51,684 nucleotides of DNA from Pseudomonadota bacterium. GTDB taxonomy: Bacteria; Pseudomonadota; Gammaproteobacteria; Steroidobacterales; Steroidobacteraceae. A program made the position numbers and the translations under genes. The stretch is from the NCBI GenBank assembly GCA_963205255.1, contig CAUJIK010000014.1, positions 1 to 51,684 on the forward strand. Direction: 5' to 3'. Shown piece by piece: positions 34,610-44,000 of this stretch. The notes beneath the pieces were generated by a model. The model was not told where the DNA came from and searched no databases. It worked only from the letters and a program-made list of their open reading frames with translations. Each line of letters starts with the position of its first letter. Positions within the stretch are counted from its first letter, which is position 1.

Positions 34610-36066
34610 CTGCGCACGGCTCCCTGATAACGGATGCGGCCCGCCGCGAGTTGCAGCTCCCCCGTCGCGGCAGCCGGCCACTCGGCTCTGTAGTGCGTCG
34701 CGATGACCACCGTCAATCCGTCGCCGATCTCGCGCTCCAGCGCCTGCTGCAGGGCATGGCGCGTGTCGCGGTCCAGCCCGGCGTAGGGCTCATCCAGCAG
34801 CAGCAGTCGTGGTCGCGCGATGGCGGCGCGCGCAAACAGCACACGACGCACCTGCCCGTAGGAAAGCTCCGCGAGGCTGCATTGACTCAGGGCCTCCAGC
34901 CCGTAGCGGCGCAGGACCGGCAAGGCGCGGCGGCGTTCAGCCGCGCTGACCGGCTCGTTGAGACCGATGCTGGAATGCAGCCCGGAGACGACCACGTCCA
35001 GCACCGGCAGATGACGCGGCATGTCGGCCTGCAGCTGCGGAGCGATGAAGCCGGTGCGCGCGCGGAAATGTTCCAGCGGCACACCCGGCACGATGCCGGC
35101 GCGACGTATGGAGCCGCCGCTGGCCACGCCGTGGTCGCCATAGAGCGTGCGCAGCAATGTGGACTTGCCCGAGCCATTGGCGCCATGCACCACCCAGCAC
35201 TCGCCGCGGCGCAGGGTGAAATCCACATTGCGCAGCACCTGCGCCTCGTCGATGTAGACGCTGGCTTCGCGCAGCTCGACCAGCACGCCGCTCTTGCCCT
35301 GTCTCGCCGCCACGACGGACGCGGGCGCCGTGCGCCGGTGCGGCTTCGCCAGCAGCTGGCGCCGCCGCGCCGCCGTCAATGGCCCCGCATAACGGATGCC
35401 ACCCTGTTCCAGCAACAGCAGACGATTGGCGCCCGGCGGCAATTCCTCCGCGCGATGCGCGGTGGCGACCCATGACATGCGCGCGCCAGTACCGCGCGCG
35501 ATCAGACGCATCAGGCGGCGGCGGTTGACATCGTCCAGACCGGTCGCCACCTCATCGAGCAACAGCACCGATGGCCGGCTCGCCAGTGCGCGCGCCAGCA
35601 ATACCAGCCTTCTTTCACCATAGGAGAGCGTGAGGAAAAGACGATCGGCAAGCGCGGCTGCTCCGGCGCTCGCCAGCCATTCGCGGCTGCGTCGCCGCTG
35701 CGCCGGCGTGAAATCCGCCAGCGGAATGTCGGTGCGGTGGATGCCCGTGGCCACCACCACCCATGCAGGGAAGTTCCAGCCATAACGCTCGTACTTGTCC
35801 TGACGCTCCGGACCCAGGTAGGCGATCGCGTCCTTCATCTCGCGCGGAGTGTCGTGCCATGCGCCGCGATGACGATAGCGCCGCACCGGATGCGGCGCGG
35901 GATCCGGCCACACATCCCCCACCAGCAGCTTCAGCAGCTGCGTCTTGCCCGCACCATTGGGGCCGACCACCCACCAGCGCTGCGCGCCGGCCAGCGTCCA
36001 GCTGATGTCATCGAGGACCACGCGATCTTCGCGGGTCAGCGTCAGGCTCTTGAGCTGGATCTGCAT
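34606..36066 (-). CDS. ModF-like protein with two ABC ATPase domains
   Basis: The 486-residue protein has two ABC domains. Walker A motifs are GPNGAGKTQ near 35-43 and GANGSGKST in the second half; ABC signatures LSYGERR and LSYGQVRR; Walker B VLLLDEVATGLDD and LLLLDEPYAGLDRD. It has no membrane segments. Architecture and length match E. coli ModF (490), a molybdenum-associated ATPase of unclear role. The first ABC signature is LSYG not LSGG in both domains, as in ModF. A start at 36108 is possible, but ATG 36066 begins the first strand MQIQLKSLTL. A molybdenum-cofactor operon lies 1 kb away. Confidence 0.88.
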   Translation of the reverse strand: MQIQLKSLTLTREDRVVLDDISWTLAGAQRWWVVGPNGAGKTQLLKLLVGDVWPDPAPHPVRRYRHRGAWHDTPREMKDAIAYLGPERQDKYERYGWNFPAWVVVATGIHRTDIPLADFTPAQRRRSREWLASAGAAALADRLFLTLSYGERRLVLLARALASRPSVLLLDEVATGLDDVNRRRLMRLIARGTGARMSWVATAHRAEELPPGANRLLLLEQGGIRYAGPLTAARRRQLLAKPHRRTAPASVVAARQGKSGVLVELREASVYIDEAQVLRNVDFTLRRGECWVVHGANGSGKSTLLRTLYGDHGVASGGSIRRAGIVPGVPLEHFRARTGFIAPQLQADMPRHLPVLDVVVSGLHSSIGLNEPVSAAERRRALPVLRRYGLEALSQCSLAELSYGQVRRVLFARAAIARPRLLLLDEPYAGLDRDTRHALQQALEREIGDGLTVVIATHYRAEWPAAATGELQLAAGRIRYQGAVRR

Positions 36067-36209
36067 GGGTTCCCGTTGGCACAGCGTCGATCGATATTGT
36101 GCAGGCATACACCCGATGGCGGCGGAGTTCTTCGCGCTGGGCGGCCGGCCTCAGGTACCATGCCTCATGTTCATGGAGTCATGAGCACAACACCAAGGAG
36201 AGCGGAAAC

Positions 36210-36542
36210 ATGGCTGGATACTACGTCCTGAAGCAGGCGAACAACGGCGAGTACATGTTCAACCTGAAGGCCGGCAATCATGAAACCATCCTCACCAGCG
36301 AGACCTACTCCAGCAAGGCGGCCGCGCAGGGCGGCATCGCATCGGTGCAGAAGAACTCACCTCAGGATTCCAGCTACGAGCGCAAGGTGGCGACGAATGG
36401 CTCACCCTTCTTTGTCCTGAAGTCTCCCGCCAACGGACAGACGCTGGGCAGGAGCGAGCTGTACAGCTCCACCTCCGCCATGGAAAACGGCATTGCCTCG
36501 GTAAAGACCAACGGCCCGAGCACCACGGTCCGGGAAGACTGA
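36210..36542 (+). CDS. YegP-like protein with two DUF1508 repeats
   Basis: The 110-residue protein has two copies of the DUF1508 motif: YYVLKQANNGEYMFNLKAGN with ETYSSKAAAQGGIASVQKN, and FFVLKSPANGQTLGRSELYS with SAMENGIASVKTN. E. coli YegP has the same tandem structure. Function unknown. AAGGAG precedes ATG 36210 with suitable spacing. A hairpin follows 16 bases after the stop. Confidence 0.92.
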   Translation: MAGYYVLKQANNGEYMFNLKAGNHETILTSETYSSKAAAQGGIASVQKNSPQDSSYERKVATNGSPFFVLKSPANGQTLGRSELYSSTSAMENGIASVKTNGPSTTVRED

Positions 36543-36558
36543 CAGGCAGGCAGCGATA

Positions 36559-36584
36559 CATCGGGAGAGCCGACTCCCCCGATG
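36559..36584 (+). terminator. Hairpin after the YegP gene
   Basis: CATCGGG (36559-36565) pairs with CCCGATG (36578-36584), 16 bases after the YegP stop. The loop contains AG/CT that can extend the stem. No T tract. Confidence 0.5.
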
Positions 36585-36624
36585 CGATCAGACAGATGCC
36601 AGGGCGCAGAACAACTCGTCATCA

Positions 36625-36644
36625 CTTGAGAAATGGCTCTCAAG
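36625..36644 (+). terminator. Second hairpin with AT-rich tail
   Basis: CTTGAGA-AATGGC-TCTCAAG is a seven-base perfect stem followed on the plus strand by TTATCGATTTTATT. This is the best intrinsic-terminator-like element here for the plus strand. On the minus strand it lies just downstream of tRNA-Arg and could also end that transcript. Confidence 0.6.
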
Positions 36645-36665
36645 TTATCGATTTTATTGGGTAAT

Positions 36666-36742
36666 TGGCGCGCCCGGAGAGATTCGAACTCCCGACCAAC
36701 TGGTTCGAAGCCAGCTACTCTATCCAACTGAGCTACGGGCGC
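36666..36742 (-). tRNA. tRNA-Arg (anticodon TCG)
   Basis: A 77-base cloverleaf on the minus strand with encoded CCA. The acceptor GCGCCCG pairs with CGGGCGC; the D-loop region is TAGCTCAGTTGGATAGAGT; the anticodon loop CTTCGAA carries TCG at 36708-36706; the T-loop is TTCGAAT. It reads CGA and, with modification, other CGN codons. Confidence 0.97.
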
Positions 36743-36842
36743 GTCGCAATGCGACGATAGTCGCACGCTGACCGGCTGCGAGTATAAGATGCCCGCCAAT
36801 GGGGGTCTGGGCCAATTGGGCCCGCAATCATCAGGTGACAGC

Positions 36843-37205
36843 ATGAAAAGATCATTGATCCTGGTTGCCGCTACGGCGGCGTTCGCGTCCACGGCCTGGG
36901 CCGACTGCACGTATCCCAAGGCGCCGGGCAAGATTCCCGACGGGAACACGGCGCCGCGCGAGGAAATGCTGGCCGCGAAGAAGCAGGTGGACCAGTACAA
37001 CGCCGACATCAATGCCTACCTCGCCTGCCTCAAGACCGAGCACGACGCCTCCATCGCCAAGGGCGGCTCCACGCTCACCGAGGACCAGAAGCGCCAGATG
37101 GCGACGATGTACACGCAGAAGAACGATGCGGCCATCGACGAGCTGACGGCTGTCGCCAACCGCTTCAATGAGCAGGTGCGTGCGTACAAGGCCAAGAATC
37201 CGTAG
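36843..37205 (+). CDS. Small exported protein of unknown function
   Basis: The 120-residue protein has a clear signal peptide (MKRSLILVAATAAFASTAWA, cleaved before DC). The mature part is charged and mainly helical. It has two cysteines, one immediately after cleavage in ADCTYPKAPG and one in YLACLKTEHD. They may form a disulfide. The ATG at 36843 is supported by AGGTGA upstream. It lies 18 bases before the moeA start, but has no known link to it. I do not recognise the family beyond exported helical proteins of similar size. Confidence 0.82.
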   Translation: MKRSLILVAATAAFASTAWADCTYPKAPGKIPDGNTAPREEMLAAKKQVDQYNADINAYLACLKTEHDASIAKGGSTLTEDQKRQMATMYTQKNDAAIDELTAVANRFNEQVRAYKAKNP

Positions 37206-37223
37206 AAACCGGACGGGGGCGTC

Positions 37224-38426
37224 GTGCTGACGCCCGCCGAGGCGCAGGAGCGGATCGCAAGCCATCTGTGCTGCCTGCCCGTCGAATCGCTGCCCGTGAG
37301 CCAGTGCGCGGGCGCGGTTCTCCGCGAGAACATCTGCGCGGAGCGTGACCATCCTCCCTTCGACCGGGTGTCGATGGATGGCATCGCCCTGGTCGCCGCA
37401 GCCGTGCGGGCCGGGCGCCGTCGCCTGCGCATCCAGGCGCTGCAGGCTGCCGGCGATCCAGCATTGATCCTGCAATCCCCCGACTGCTGCATCGAGGTCA
37501 TGACCGGCGCCGTGCTGCCCGACGGATGCGACACCGTCGTGCCCGTGGAGCAGCTGCGCGTGGATGGCGGCATGGCGGAACTGGAAACCGGAGTGATGCC
37601 GGAAACCGGCCAGCATGTCCATGCGCGAGCCAGCGACCAGCGCCAGGGCGCGCTGCTGCTCACCGCAGGCGTGAGGCTGCAGGCGCCCGATGTAGGCGTG
37701 GCCGCGGGCGCCGGCATGGCGCGTCTGCGCGTGAGCCAGCAGCCGGCCTTCATGGTGATCTCCACCGGCAATGAGCTGATCGAGCCCGGCGAACCCATCG
37801 AAGCCTGGCAACTGCGGCGCTCCAATGCCCACGCGATCACGGCCGCACTGCGCCAGCGCGGCTTCATCCGCGTGGCCGACGACCATCTGCCCGACGAGGC
37901 CGGCGTGCTGCAGGCGCGGATACGCGAGCACCTGGCCAGCTACGAAGTGCTCATCCTCTCGGGCGGCGTATCGATGGGAAAGCTGGACCTGGTGCCCGCG
38001 GCGCTGGCGGCCTGCGGCGTGCAGCAGGTCTTCCACAAGGTCGCGCAGCGCCCGGGAAAGCCTTTCTGGTTCGGCGTCGCGCCCAATGGCGCCGCGGTGT
38101 TCGCCCTGCCCGGAAATCCGGTCTCGACCCTGGTGTGCCTGCTCCGCTACGTCATACCGGCCATCGACCGGGCCATGGGCGCGCAGCAGATACGCCAGGG
38201 CGAAAGAATCGCCCTGGCGGCGCCGGTGCAGTTCAATGCGCCACTGGCGGGATTCCTGCCGGTGACAGTGGAAACCGATGAATCGGGGCGTCCCTGGGCC
38301 CGCGTCGTGCGGCACAATGGCTCGGGGGACTATGCTGCGCTGGCCGGCACCACCGGCTTCATCGAGCTGCCTCCCGGACCCAACCTTTACGAGAAGGGGT
38401 TCGTCACACAGATCTATCGTTGGTGA
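37224..38426 (+). CDS. moeA: Molybdopterin molybdenumtransferase MoeA
   Basis: Inserts molybdate into adenylated molybdopterin. The 400 residues show DHPPFDRVSMDGIAL near 43-57, TGAVLPDGCDTVVPVE, STGNELIEPGEP, ILSGGVSMGKLDLV and ALPGNPVSTLVC, the usual MoeA blocks. The start is GTG at 37224 with GGGGG upstream. It is the first gene of the cofactor operon and overlaps moaA. The SMDGIAL block carries V in the place of the usual Y or F of MDGYA, within normal variation. Confidence 0.95.
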   Translation: MLTPAEAQERIASHLCCLPVESLPVSQCAGAVLRENICAERDHPPFDRVSMDGIALVAAAVRAGRRRLRIQALQAAGDPALILQSPDCCIEVMTGAVLPDGCDTVVPVEQLRVDGGMAELETGVMPETGQHVHARASDQRQGALLLTAGVRLQAPDVGVAAGAGMARLRVSQQPAFMVISTGNELIEPGEPIEAWQLRRSNAHAITAALRQRGFIRVADDHLPDEAGVLQARIREHLASYEVLILSGGVSMGKLDLVPAALAACGVQQVFHKVAQRPGKPFWFGVAPNGAAVFALPGNPVSTLVCLLRYVIPAIDRAMGAQQIRQGERIALAAPVQFNAPLAGFLPVTVETDESGRPWARVVRHNGSGDYAALAGTTGFIELPPGPNLYEKGFVTQIYRW

Positions 38427-39472
38427 GCATCGTGGAAAACGCCATTGCCCTGGACCGCAGACCTGCCGACCGCCTCGGTCGTCCGCTGCGTGACCTGCGG
38501 ATCTCGGTGATGGACCGCTGCAATTTCCGTTGCCCCTACTGCATGCCGCGCGAGCGCTTCCACGAGCACTACGCCTTCCTCAGAACCGCCCAGCGGCTGT
38601 CCTTCGACGAGATCACGCGCCTCGCGCGACTGTTCGTTCCCATGGGCGTGCACAAGCTGCGCATCACCGGCGGTGAACCGCTGCTGCGCGCCAACCTGCC
38701 GGACCTGATTGCCGACCTTGCCGCCGTCGAGGGCATCGAGGACATCGCGATGACCACCAATGGCGTGCTGCTGGGCAAGTACGCCTACGAGCTGAAGGCA
38801 GCGGGCCTGACGCGCGTGACGGTGAGCCTCGACAGTCTCGACCCGCAGATCTTCGAGAAGCTCAGCGGCGGCTTCGGCCACGCCAGCGAGGTGCTGGACG
38901 GCATCGAACGCGCGCGCGCCGCGGGCTTCACCCGTATCAAGGTCAATACCGTGATCCAGCGCGGCGTGAACGATGAAGGCGCGCTGGACCTGGTCGCGCG
39001 CTTTCGCGGCAGCGGCGTGACGGTGCGATTCATCGAATACATGGACGTGGGCAACCGCAATGACTGGCGCGAACAGATGGTGGTGCCGTCGCGCGAACTT
39101 CAGGCGCGCATCCATGAACGCTGGCCGTTGCATGCGTTGAAACCGCGCCACGCCGGCGAAGTGGCCCAGCGCCACGCTTTCGATGACGGCGCCGGCGAGG
39201 TCGGCTTCATCTCGTCCGTGACCCAGCCCTTCTGCGGCAACTGCTCGCGGGCGCGGCTTTCCTCGGATGGATTGCTCTACACCTGCCTGTTCGCCCAGAC
39301 CGGCACGGACCTGCGCGCGCCGCTGCGCGCCGGCGCGGATGATGCGCAGATCACGCGCATCATCCGCGGCATCTGGCATGACCGCGAGGACCGCTACAGC
39401 GAACAGCGCATGATGCTGCGCGAGCGCGAAGGCGCGAAACCCAAGGTCGAAATGAACTACATCGGCGGCTGA
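38423..39472 (+). CDS. moaA: GTP 3',8-cyclase MoaA
   Basis: Radical SAM enzyme that makes 3',8-cyclo-7,8-dihydro-GTP with MoaC. The 349 residues contain the N-terminal cluster C-x3-C-x2-C in DRCNFRCPYCMP, LRITGGEPLLR and a C-terminal cluster in FCGNCSRARLSSDGLLYTC. The end is NYIGG; the C-terminal GG is the conserved catalytic tail. The start GTG (38423) overlaps the moeA stop as GTGA; a TTG at 38420 is the alternative. Confidence 0.95.
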   Translation: MSIVENAIALDRRPADRLGRPLRDLRISVMDRCNFRCPYCMPRERFHEHYAFLRTAQRLSFDEITRLARLFVPMGVHKLRITGGEPLLRANLPDLIADLAAVEGIEDIAMTTNGVLLGKYAYELKAAGLTRVTVSLDSLDPQIFEKLSGGFGHASEVLDGIERARAAGFTRIKVNTVIQRGVNDEGALDLVARFRGSGVTVRFIEYMDVGNRNDWREQMVVPSRELQARIHERWPLHALKPRHAGEVAQRHAFDDGAGEVGFISSVTQPFCGNCSRARLSSDGLLYTCLFAQTGTDLRAPLRAGADDAQITRIIRGIWHDREDRYSEQRMMLREREGAKPKVEMNYIGG

Positions 39473-39484
39473 AGACGCCCATCC

Positions 39485-39991
39485 ATGGCAAAGGCGAAAC
39501 AGCGACTCTCGCATCTGGATGCGGCCAACCGGCCCACCATGGTGGATGTGGGTGACAAACCCGTCACGCGCCGCGAAGCCGTGGCCCAGGCGCTCGTTGC
39601 GCTGCCCGCGCCGGTGGCGCGCGAACTGCGGCGCAGCGGCCACCGGACGAAGAAAGGCCCGGTGTTCGACACTGCCGTCATCGCCGGAACCCTGGCCGCC
39701 AAGCGCACTCACGAACTGATTCCTTTCTGCCATCCACTGCCGCTGGACGGCGTGAAGATCGACATCCGCGCCGTGCGCGGCGGCCTTGAAGTCACCTGCC
39801 GGGTGACGGTCGAGCACCGCACCGGCGTGGAGATGGAAGCGCTGACGGGCGCCAGCGTGGCGGCGCTGACCATCTACGACATGTGCAAGGCGCTGTCGCA
39901 CGACATCGTGATCGGACCGGTGCGGCTGATGGGCAAATCCGGCGGGCGCCGCGACTTCACCCGGCGCGGCACAGGCAGGCGCGCGGCATGA
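39485..39991 (+). CDS. moaC: Cyclic pyranopterin monophosphate synthase MoaC
   Basis: Converts the MoaA product to cyclic pyranopterin monophosphate. The 168 residues have [16 protein letters not shown] near 19-34, [30 protein letters not shown], and the catalytic block [19 protein letters not shown]. It lies 12 bases after moaA and its stop overlaps the start of the next gene by 4 bases. Confidence 0.97.
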   Translation: MAKAKQRLSHLDAANRPTMVDVGDKPVTRREAVAQALVALPAPVARELRRSGHRTKKGPVFDTAVIAGTLAAKRTHELIPFCHPLPLDGVKIDIRAVRGGLEVTCRVTVEHRTGVEMEALTGASVAALTIYDMCKALSHDIVIGPVRLMGKSGGRRDFTRRGTGRRAA

Positions 39992-40827
39992 ACGCCCCTC
40001 TTCCACCGCTGCGCGGGCTGGTGCTGGCCGGCGGCCACAGCAGGCGCATGGGCCGCGACAAGGCGGCGCTCGAACACCAGGGCCGCACGCAGCTGGAACG
40101 CGCGATGGAATTGCTGCGGCCCTTGTGCATCTCGGTGCATGTCTCGGTGCGCGCCGACCAGCGGCAGGATCCGCTGCGCGCGCGCTTCCCGCAGGTCGTC
40201 GATCGCGGCTTCGAAGGCCCGGCGGCCGGCATCCATGCCGCCCAGCAGCAGGATCCGGACTGCGCCTGGCTGGTGGTGGCTTGCGATCTGCCATTGCTGG
40301 ACGCAGGCACGCTGCGCCATCTGGTCTCGCGGCGCGATCCGGCGCGCATGGCAACAGCCTATCGCAGCAGCCACGATGAACTGCCCGAACCACTGTGCGC
40401 CATCTGGGAGCCGGCCAGCGGCGCGGCGTTCGAAAGCCATCTGACGCGGGGGAAACACTGCCCCCGCAAATTCCTCATCAACGCGGACGTGCTGCTGCTG
40501 GATCAGCCACGTCCCGAGGCGCTGGACAACATGAACACTCCCGAGGATCTCGCCGCCGCGCAGGCGCGCCATGCGGCCAGCGGCGGTCGTCCCATCCATG
40601 TGCAGTATTTCGCGCTGCTGCGCGAGCAGGCGGGGCGCCGCGAGGAGACCGTGGAGAGCACGGCCCGCACACCGGCGGAGCTGTTCAGGGAGCTGACGGC
40701 ACGCCACCGCTTCACGTTGCCGGCCGACATGCTCAAAGTGGCCATCAACTCTGAATTCCGCGACTGGTCCCATCCGCTGAAGGAAGGCGACGCCGTGGTG
40801 TTCATTCCTCCGGTGGCGGGCGGATGA
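39988..40827 (+). CDS. Fusion of MobA-like guanylyltransferase and MoaD
   Basis: One 279-residue reading frame joins two cofactor proteins. Residues about 1-195 are MobA-like: [17 protein letters not shown], with G-x-S-x-RMG-x-DK nucleotide-binding signature, CDLPLL and [10 protein letters not shown] at its end. Residues about 200-279 are MoaD-like: [18 protein letters not shown], and the C-terminus PPVAGG with the free Gly-Gly that is adenylated and thiocarboxylated. The Gly-Gly remains at the free end, so the fusion is compatible with MoaD activity. Start ATG overlaps moaC stop; stop overlaps the moaE start. MobA and MoaD normally are separate proteins. Confidence 0.9.
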   Translation: MNAPLPPLRGLVLAGGHSRRMGRDKAALEHQGRTQLERAMELLRPLCISVHVSVRADQRQDPLRARFPQVVDRGFEGPAAGIHAAQQQDPDCAWLVVACDLPLLDAGTLRHLVSRRDPARMATAYRSSHDELPEPLCAIWEPASGAAFESHLTRGKHCPRKFLINADVLLLDQPRPEALDNMNTPEDLAAAQARHAASGGRPIHVQYFALLREQAGRREETVESTARTPAELFRELTARHRFTLPADMLKVAINSEFRDWSHPLKEGDAVVFIPPVAGG

Positions 40828-41294
40828 ACCGCTTCCGCTTCAGCCATGCACCCATCGACGCAGCGCCGCTGCGCGAACAGCTGCACCACCCTTCCTGCGG
40901 CGGCTTCGCCGCGTTCGAGGGCTGGGTGCGCGACCACAATGAGGGGCGTGAAGTCACGCGGCTGGAATACGAAGCCTTCGAGCCACTGGGAGTGGCCGAG
41001 GGCGAGCGGATCATCGCCGAGGCCTGCCAGCGCTTCGGCGTGGAACGCGCCCTGTGCGTGCACCGCGTGGGCGATCTCGACCTGAAGGAAGTGGCCGTGT
41101 GGGTGGGCGTGGCGGCAAAACACCGCGACGAGGCCTTCCGCGCCTGCCGCTACATCATCGACGAGGTGAAGCACCGCGTGCCCATCTGGAAGAAGGAGCA
41201 CTACGCCACGGGGGATTCAGGCTGGGTGAACTGCGAGCGCTGCACGCAACATGCGCACAACCACGATGCCGGTCGTGCGCACGTCCACAGCTAG
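40824..41294 (+). CDS. moaE: Molybdopterin synthase large subunit MoaE
   Basis: Catalytic subunit that transfers sulfur from MoaD thiocarboxylate to cyclic pyranopterin monophosphate. The 156 residues include GGFAAFEGWVRDHNEGREV, LEYEAFEPL, HRVGDLDLKEVAVWVGVAAK and KHRVPIWKKEHYATGDSGWV, with the catalytic lysines of the PIWKKE block. The start overlaps the mobA-moaD fusion stop by 4 bases. The tail HAHNHDAGRAHVHS is His-rich and could bind metal. Last gene of the operon; 6 bases separate it from the convergent MFS gene. Confidence 0.95.
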   Translation: MNRFRFSHAPIDAAPLREQLHHPSCGGFAAFEGWVRDHNEGREVTRLEYEAFEPLGVAEGERIIAEACQRFGVERALCVHRVGDLDLKEVAVWVGVAAKHRDEAFRACRYIIDEVKHRVPIWKKEHYATGDSGWVNCERCTQHAHNHDAGRAHVHS

Positions 41295-41300
41295 ACTGGA

Positions 41301-42545
41301 TCAGATCTTCTGCGCCGCCGAAGCCGCCCGCGCGGCAAGGCGCCGCGGCGCCGTCTCGCGCAGGAACAGCGCGGCCACGAAGCCAACGCCCACACCCACG
41401 AGCGTGACCATCGGGACGATGTCGATGCCGTATTTCTTGGCGAGCTGCCCCACGATGATTGCGCCCAGGCCCGCGCCCACCAGCTCGCCCGCGCCCGAAC
41501 ACAGACCGATGGCCGAGGAAGTGAGCCCCGCCGGCACCGCTTCGGTGGCCACGGGACCGGTCAGAAGGCTCAGCACGCCATTGCCGAAGAACGCGGCGCC
41601 CACCAGGCAGATGAAGAGGCCGAACTGGTTGTCCGCGCCCAGCAGCGAGAACATGTAAACCGAAACGGCCAGGAACAGGAAGCTCAGGACCGTGGCTGGC
41701 CGCCGCCCGATGAAGTCCGAGGCCGCGGGCACGGTCACGCCGCCAATGATGCCGCCCGCGCCCAGGCCGGCCAGCACAAAGCCCATCTGCTGGATGGTCA
41801 GCTGCAGGTGATCGGTGAGGTAGGTCGGGACCATCACGCCCAGCACGAAGATGCAGCTCATGCCGCCATACATGCAGATCATCGAAATGACGACATTGCG
41901 GCTCAGCGCCTGCGACCAGGGCAGCGGCTTGTGCTGGGCCTTGGCCGCCTCGGTACGCAGATGCACCGGCTCGCGGACGACGCGGTACATGAAGTACGCG
42001 AGAATGAAACCCGGCAGCGCGACGATGATGAACACCCAGCGCCAGGTCGTATACAGCAGCAACTGCGTCGCGAGGATGGAGGCAAGCAGATTGCCCACCG
42101 AGAAGCTGCTGAGCTGGATGCCCTGATTCAGGCCCAGCCGCTTGGGGTGCGAAGCCTCACCGGTGATCGCGACGCTGGTGGACAGGAAGGCGCCCTCGCT
42201 GGCGCCCATCACGCCGCGGAACATCAGCAGCATGAACAGCGACATGGCCAGACCCGAGAAACCCGACATCGCCGAGAAGATCAGCAAGGCGGGGATCAGG
42301 ATCTTGCGACGCCCCCAGCGATCGGACAGGTTGCCCATCAGCATGGAGAACACGCCCCATGAAATGGCGAGCACGCCGCCGATGAGGCCCTGGTGGCCAT
42401 AGTCCAGCCCCAGGTCCTTCATCATCGAGGGGAACAGCGGGCCGATGATCCAGCGGTCCAGACCCACGAGGCCAAAGCCCAGGAACATCAGCGTTACCGC
42501 TTTCCACTCGTAGGACGTATCGAACTTCTCGGGTTGTCCGGTCAT
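41301..42545 (-). CDS. MFS transporter
   Basis: The 414-residue protein has about 12 membrane segments with MFS signatures: DRWIIGPLFPSMMKDLGL, GNLSDRWGRRKILIPALL, RGVMGASEGAF and, in the second half, VPAASDFIGRRPATVLSFLF. The pattern resembles sugar-acid or anion:cation symporters (ACS family), so organic acids are plausible substrates. It is convergent with the molybdenum-cofactor operon after six bases and shares no obvious function with it. Confidence 0.85.
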   Translation of the reverse strand: MTGQPEKFDTSYEWKAVTLMFLGFGLVGLDRWIIGPLFPSMMKDLGLDYGHQGLIGGVLAISWGVFSMLMGNLSDRWGRRKILIPALLIFSAMSGFSGLAMSLFMLLMFRGVMGASEGAFLSTSVAITGEASHPKRLGLNQGIQLSSFSVGNLLASILATQLLLYTTWRWVFIIVALPGFILAYFMYRVVREPVHLRTEAAKAQHKPLPWSQALSRNVVISMICMYGGMSCIFVLGVMVPTYLTDHLQLTIQQMGFVLAGLGAGGIIGGVTVPAASDFIGRRPATVLSFLFLAVSVYMFSLLGADNQFGLFICLVGAAFFGNGVLSLLTGPVATEAVPAGLTSSAIGLCSGAGELVGAGLGAIIVGQLAKKYGIDIVPMVTLVGVGVGFVAALFLRETAPRRLAARAASAAQKI

Positions 42546-42717
42546 GCGTGCTCTCTATAAATTATTTGTCACACGGTATCCCCAGCCCCCCGCCACCACA
42601 GCCGCCGCAGCGGCGTGATGGCCCCACGCGCAGCGTACTTCCATGAGCTGCCCGACATCAATGCCCAGTTGGATGGCAAACCAAGGAACCATGCCCTGGC
42701 CCCCGCGCCGGCGGACC

Positions 42718-43989
42718 TCAGCCCGGCCGGGTCTGCCCGCTGCCGCGCACGACATATTTGTAGCTGGTGAGCTGCTCCACGCCCACAGGTCCACGCGCAT
42801 GGAAGCGGTCGGTGGAGATGCCGATCTCGGCGCCCATGCCGAATTCGCCGCCATCGGCGAACTGGGTCGAAGCGTTGTGCAGCACTATGGCGCTGTCCAC
42901 TTCGGCAAGGAAGCGCTCGGCCGTCGCGGCATTGGCCGTGACGATCGATTCAGTGTGACCCGAACCATACTGCGCGATATGCGCGATGGCGCCGGCCACA
43001 CCCTCGACCACACGCACGGAGATGATGGCGTCGAGGTATTCCGTGCGCCAGTCGGCTTCAGCAGCCGGCTTCACGCGCGCATCAGCCTGCTGTGCCAGCG
43101 CGTCGCCACGCAGTTCGCAGCCGCCCTCGGCCAGCGCCGCAAGCAGAGCGGGCAGCACGCCGGGCGCGCAACCCGAATCCACCAGCAGCGTCTCGGCCGC
43201 GCCGCAGATGCCGGTGCGACGCAACTTGGCATTCACGACGATGCTGTTGGCCATGTCGGGATCCGCGTCGCGGTCCACATAGACATGGCACAGCCCTTCC
43301 AGGTGACCGATCACCGGTACCCGCGCCTCGGCCTGCACGCGCTCGACCAGGCTGCGGCCGCCGCGCGGCACGATCACGTTGATGTGGTTGTCGAGGCCCG
43401 CCAGCATCATGCCCACCGCGGCGCGGTCCGTCGTCGGCACCAGCTGGATCGCGCCTTCGGGCAGACCGGCTTCACGCAGACCAGCGACCAGGCAGGCATG
43501 AATGGCGCTGCTGGAGTGCCGGCTCTCCGAGCCACCTCGCAAGATCACTGGGTTGCCGGACTTCAGGCACAGCGCGCCAGCATCGGCCGTCACATTGGGG
43601 CGGCTCTCGTAGATGATGCCGATCACGCCCAGCGGCACACGCACGCGCTGGATCACGAGCCCATTGGGACGCGTCCATTCAGCGCTCACGCTGCCCAGGG
43701 GATCCGGCAGCGCGATGATGTCCTCGATGCCGCGCGCCATGGATTCGATGCGCGAATCGTCGAGCTTCAGGCGATCGAGCATGGCGCCCGAGAGCCCGCG
43801 CGCGCGCGCAGCAGCCATGTCTTCGGCGTTGGCGGCCAGGATGGCCGTGCGCGAATCGCGCAGCTGGCGCGCCGCGGCGGCCAGCGCCGCATTGCGCGTG
43901 GCCGTGGACGACCGGGCCAGCGCGCTGCGCGCTCCCGCTGCCGCCCGACCCAGACCCTGCATCACCGTCGCCAGATCAGTCATCTTCAT
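42718..43989 (-). CDS. proA: Gamma-glutamyl phosphate reductase
   Basis: Second enzyme of proline synthesis from glutamate. The 423 residues have the aldehyde-dehydrogenase fold with [25 protein letters not shown]-like [19 protein letters not shown] and the catalytic Cys in [12 protein letters not shown]. It ends TRPG after an unremarkable tail. It follows proB after 11 bases on the same strand. Confidence 0.97.
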   Translation of the reverse strand: MKMTDLATVMQGLGRAAAGARSALARSSTATRNAALAAAARQLRDSRTAILAANAEDMAAARARGLSGAMLDRLKLDDSRIESMARGIEDIIALPDPLGSVSAEWTRPNGLVIQRVRVPLGVIGIIYESRPNVTADAGALCLKSGNPVILRGGSESRHSSSAIHACLVAGLREAGLPEGAIQLVPTTDRAAVGMMLAGLDNHINVIVPRGGRSLVERVQAEARVPVIGHLEGLCHVYVDRDADPDMANSIVVNAKLRRTGICGAAETLLVDSGCAPGVLPALLAALAEGGCELRGDALAQQADARVKPAAEADWRTEYLDAIISVRVVEGVAGAIAHIAQYGSGHTESIVTANAATAERFLAEVDSAIVLHNASTQFADGGEFGMGAEIGISTDRFHARGPVGVEQLTSYKYVVRGSGQTRPG

Positions 43990-44000
43990 TTCCTTGCCGT

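Noticed and set aside
42546-42717. Possible small gene or RNA in the 172-base gap between the MFS and proA genes
   Set aside because: Only a short GCCGC-CGCA-GCGGC hairpin and an AT-rich stretch near the MFS start were seen; no frame with a ribosome-binding site.
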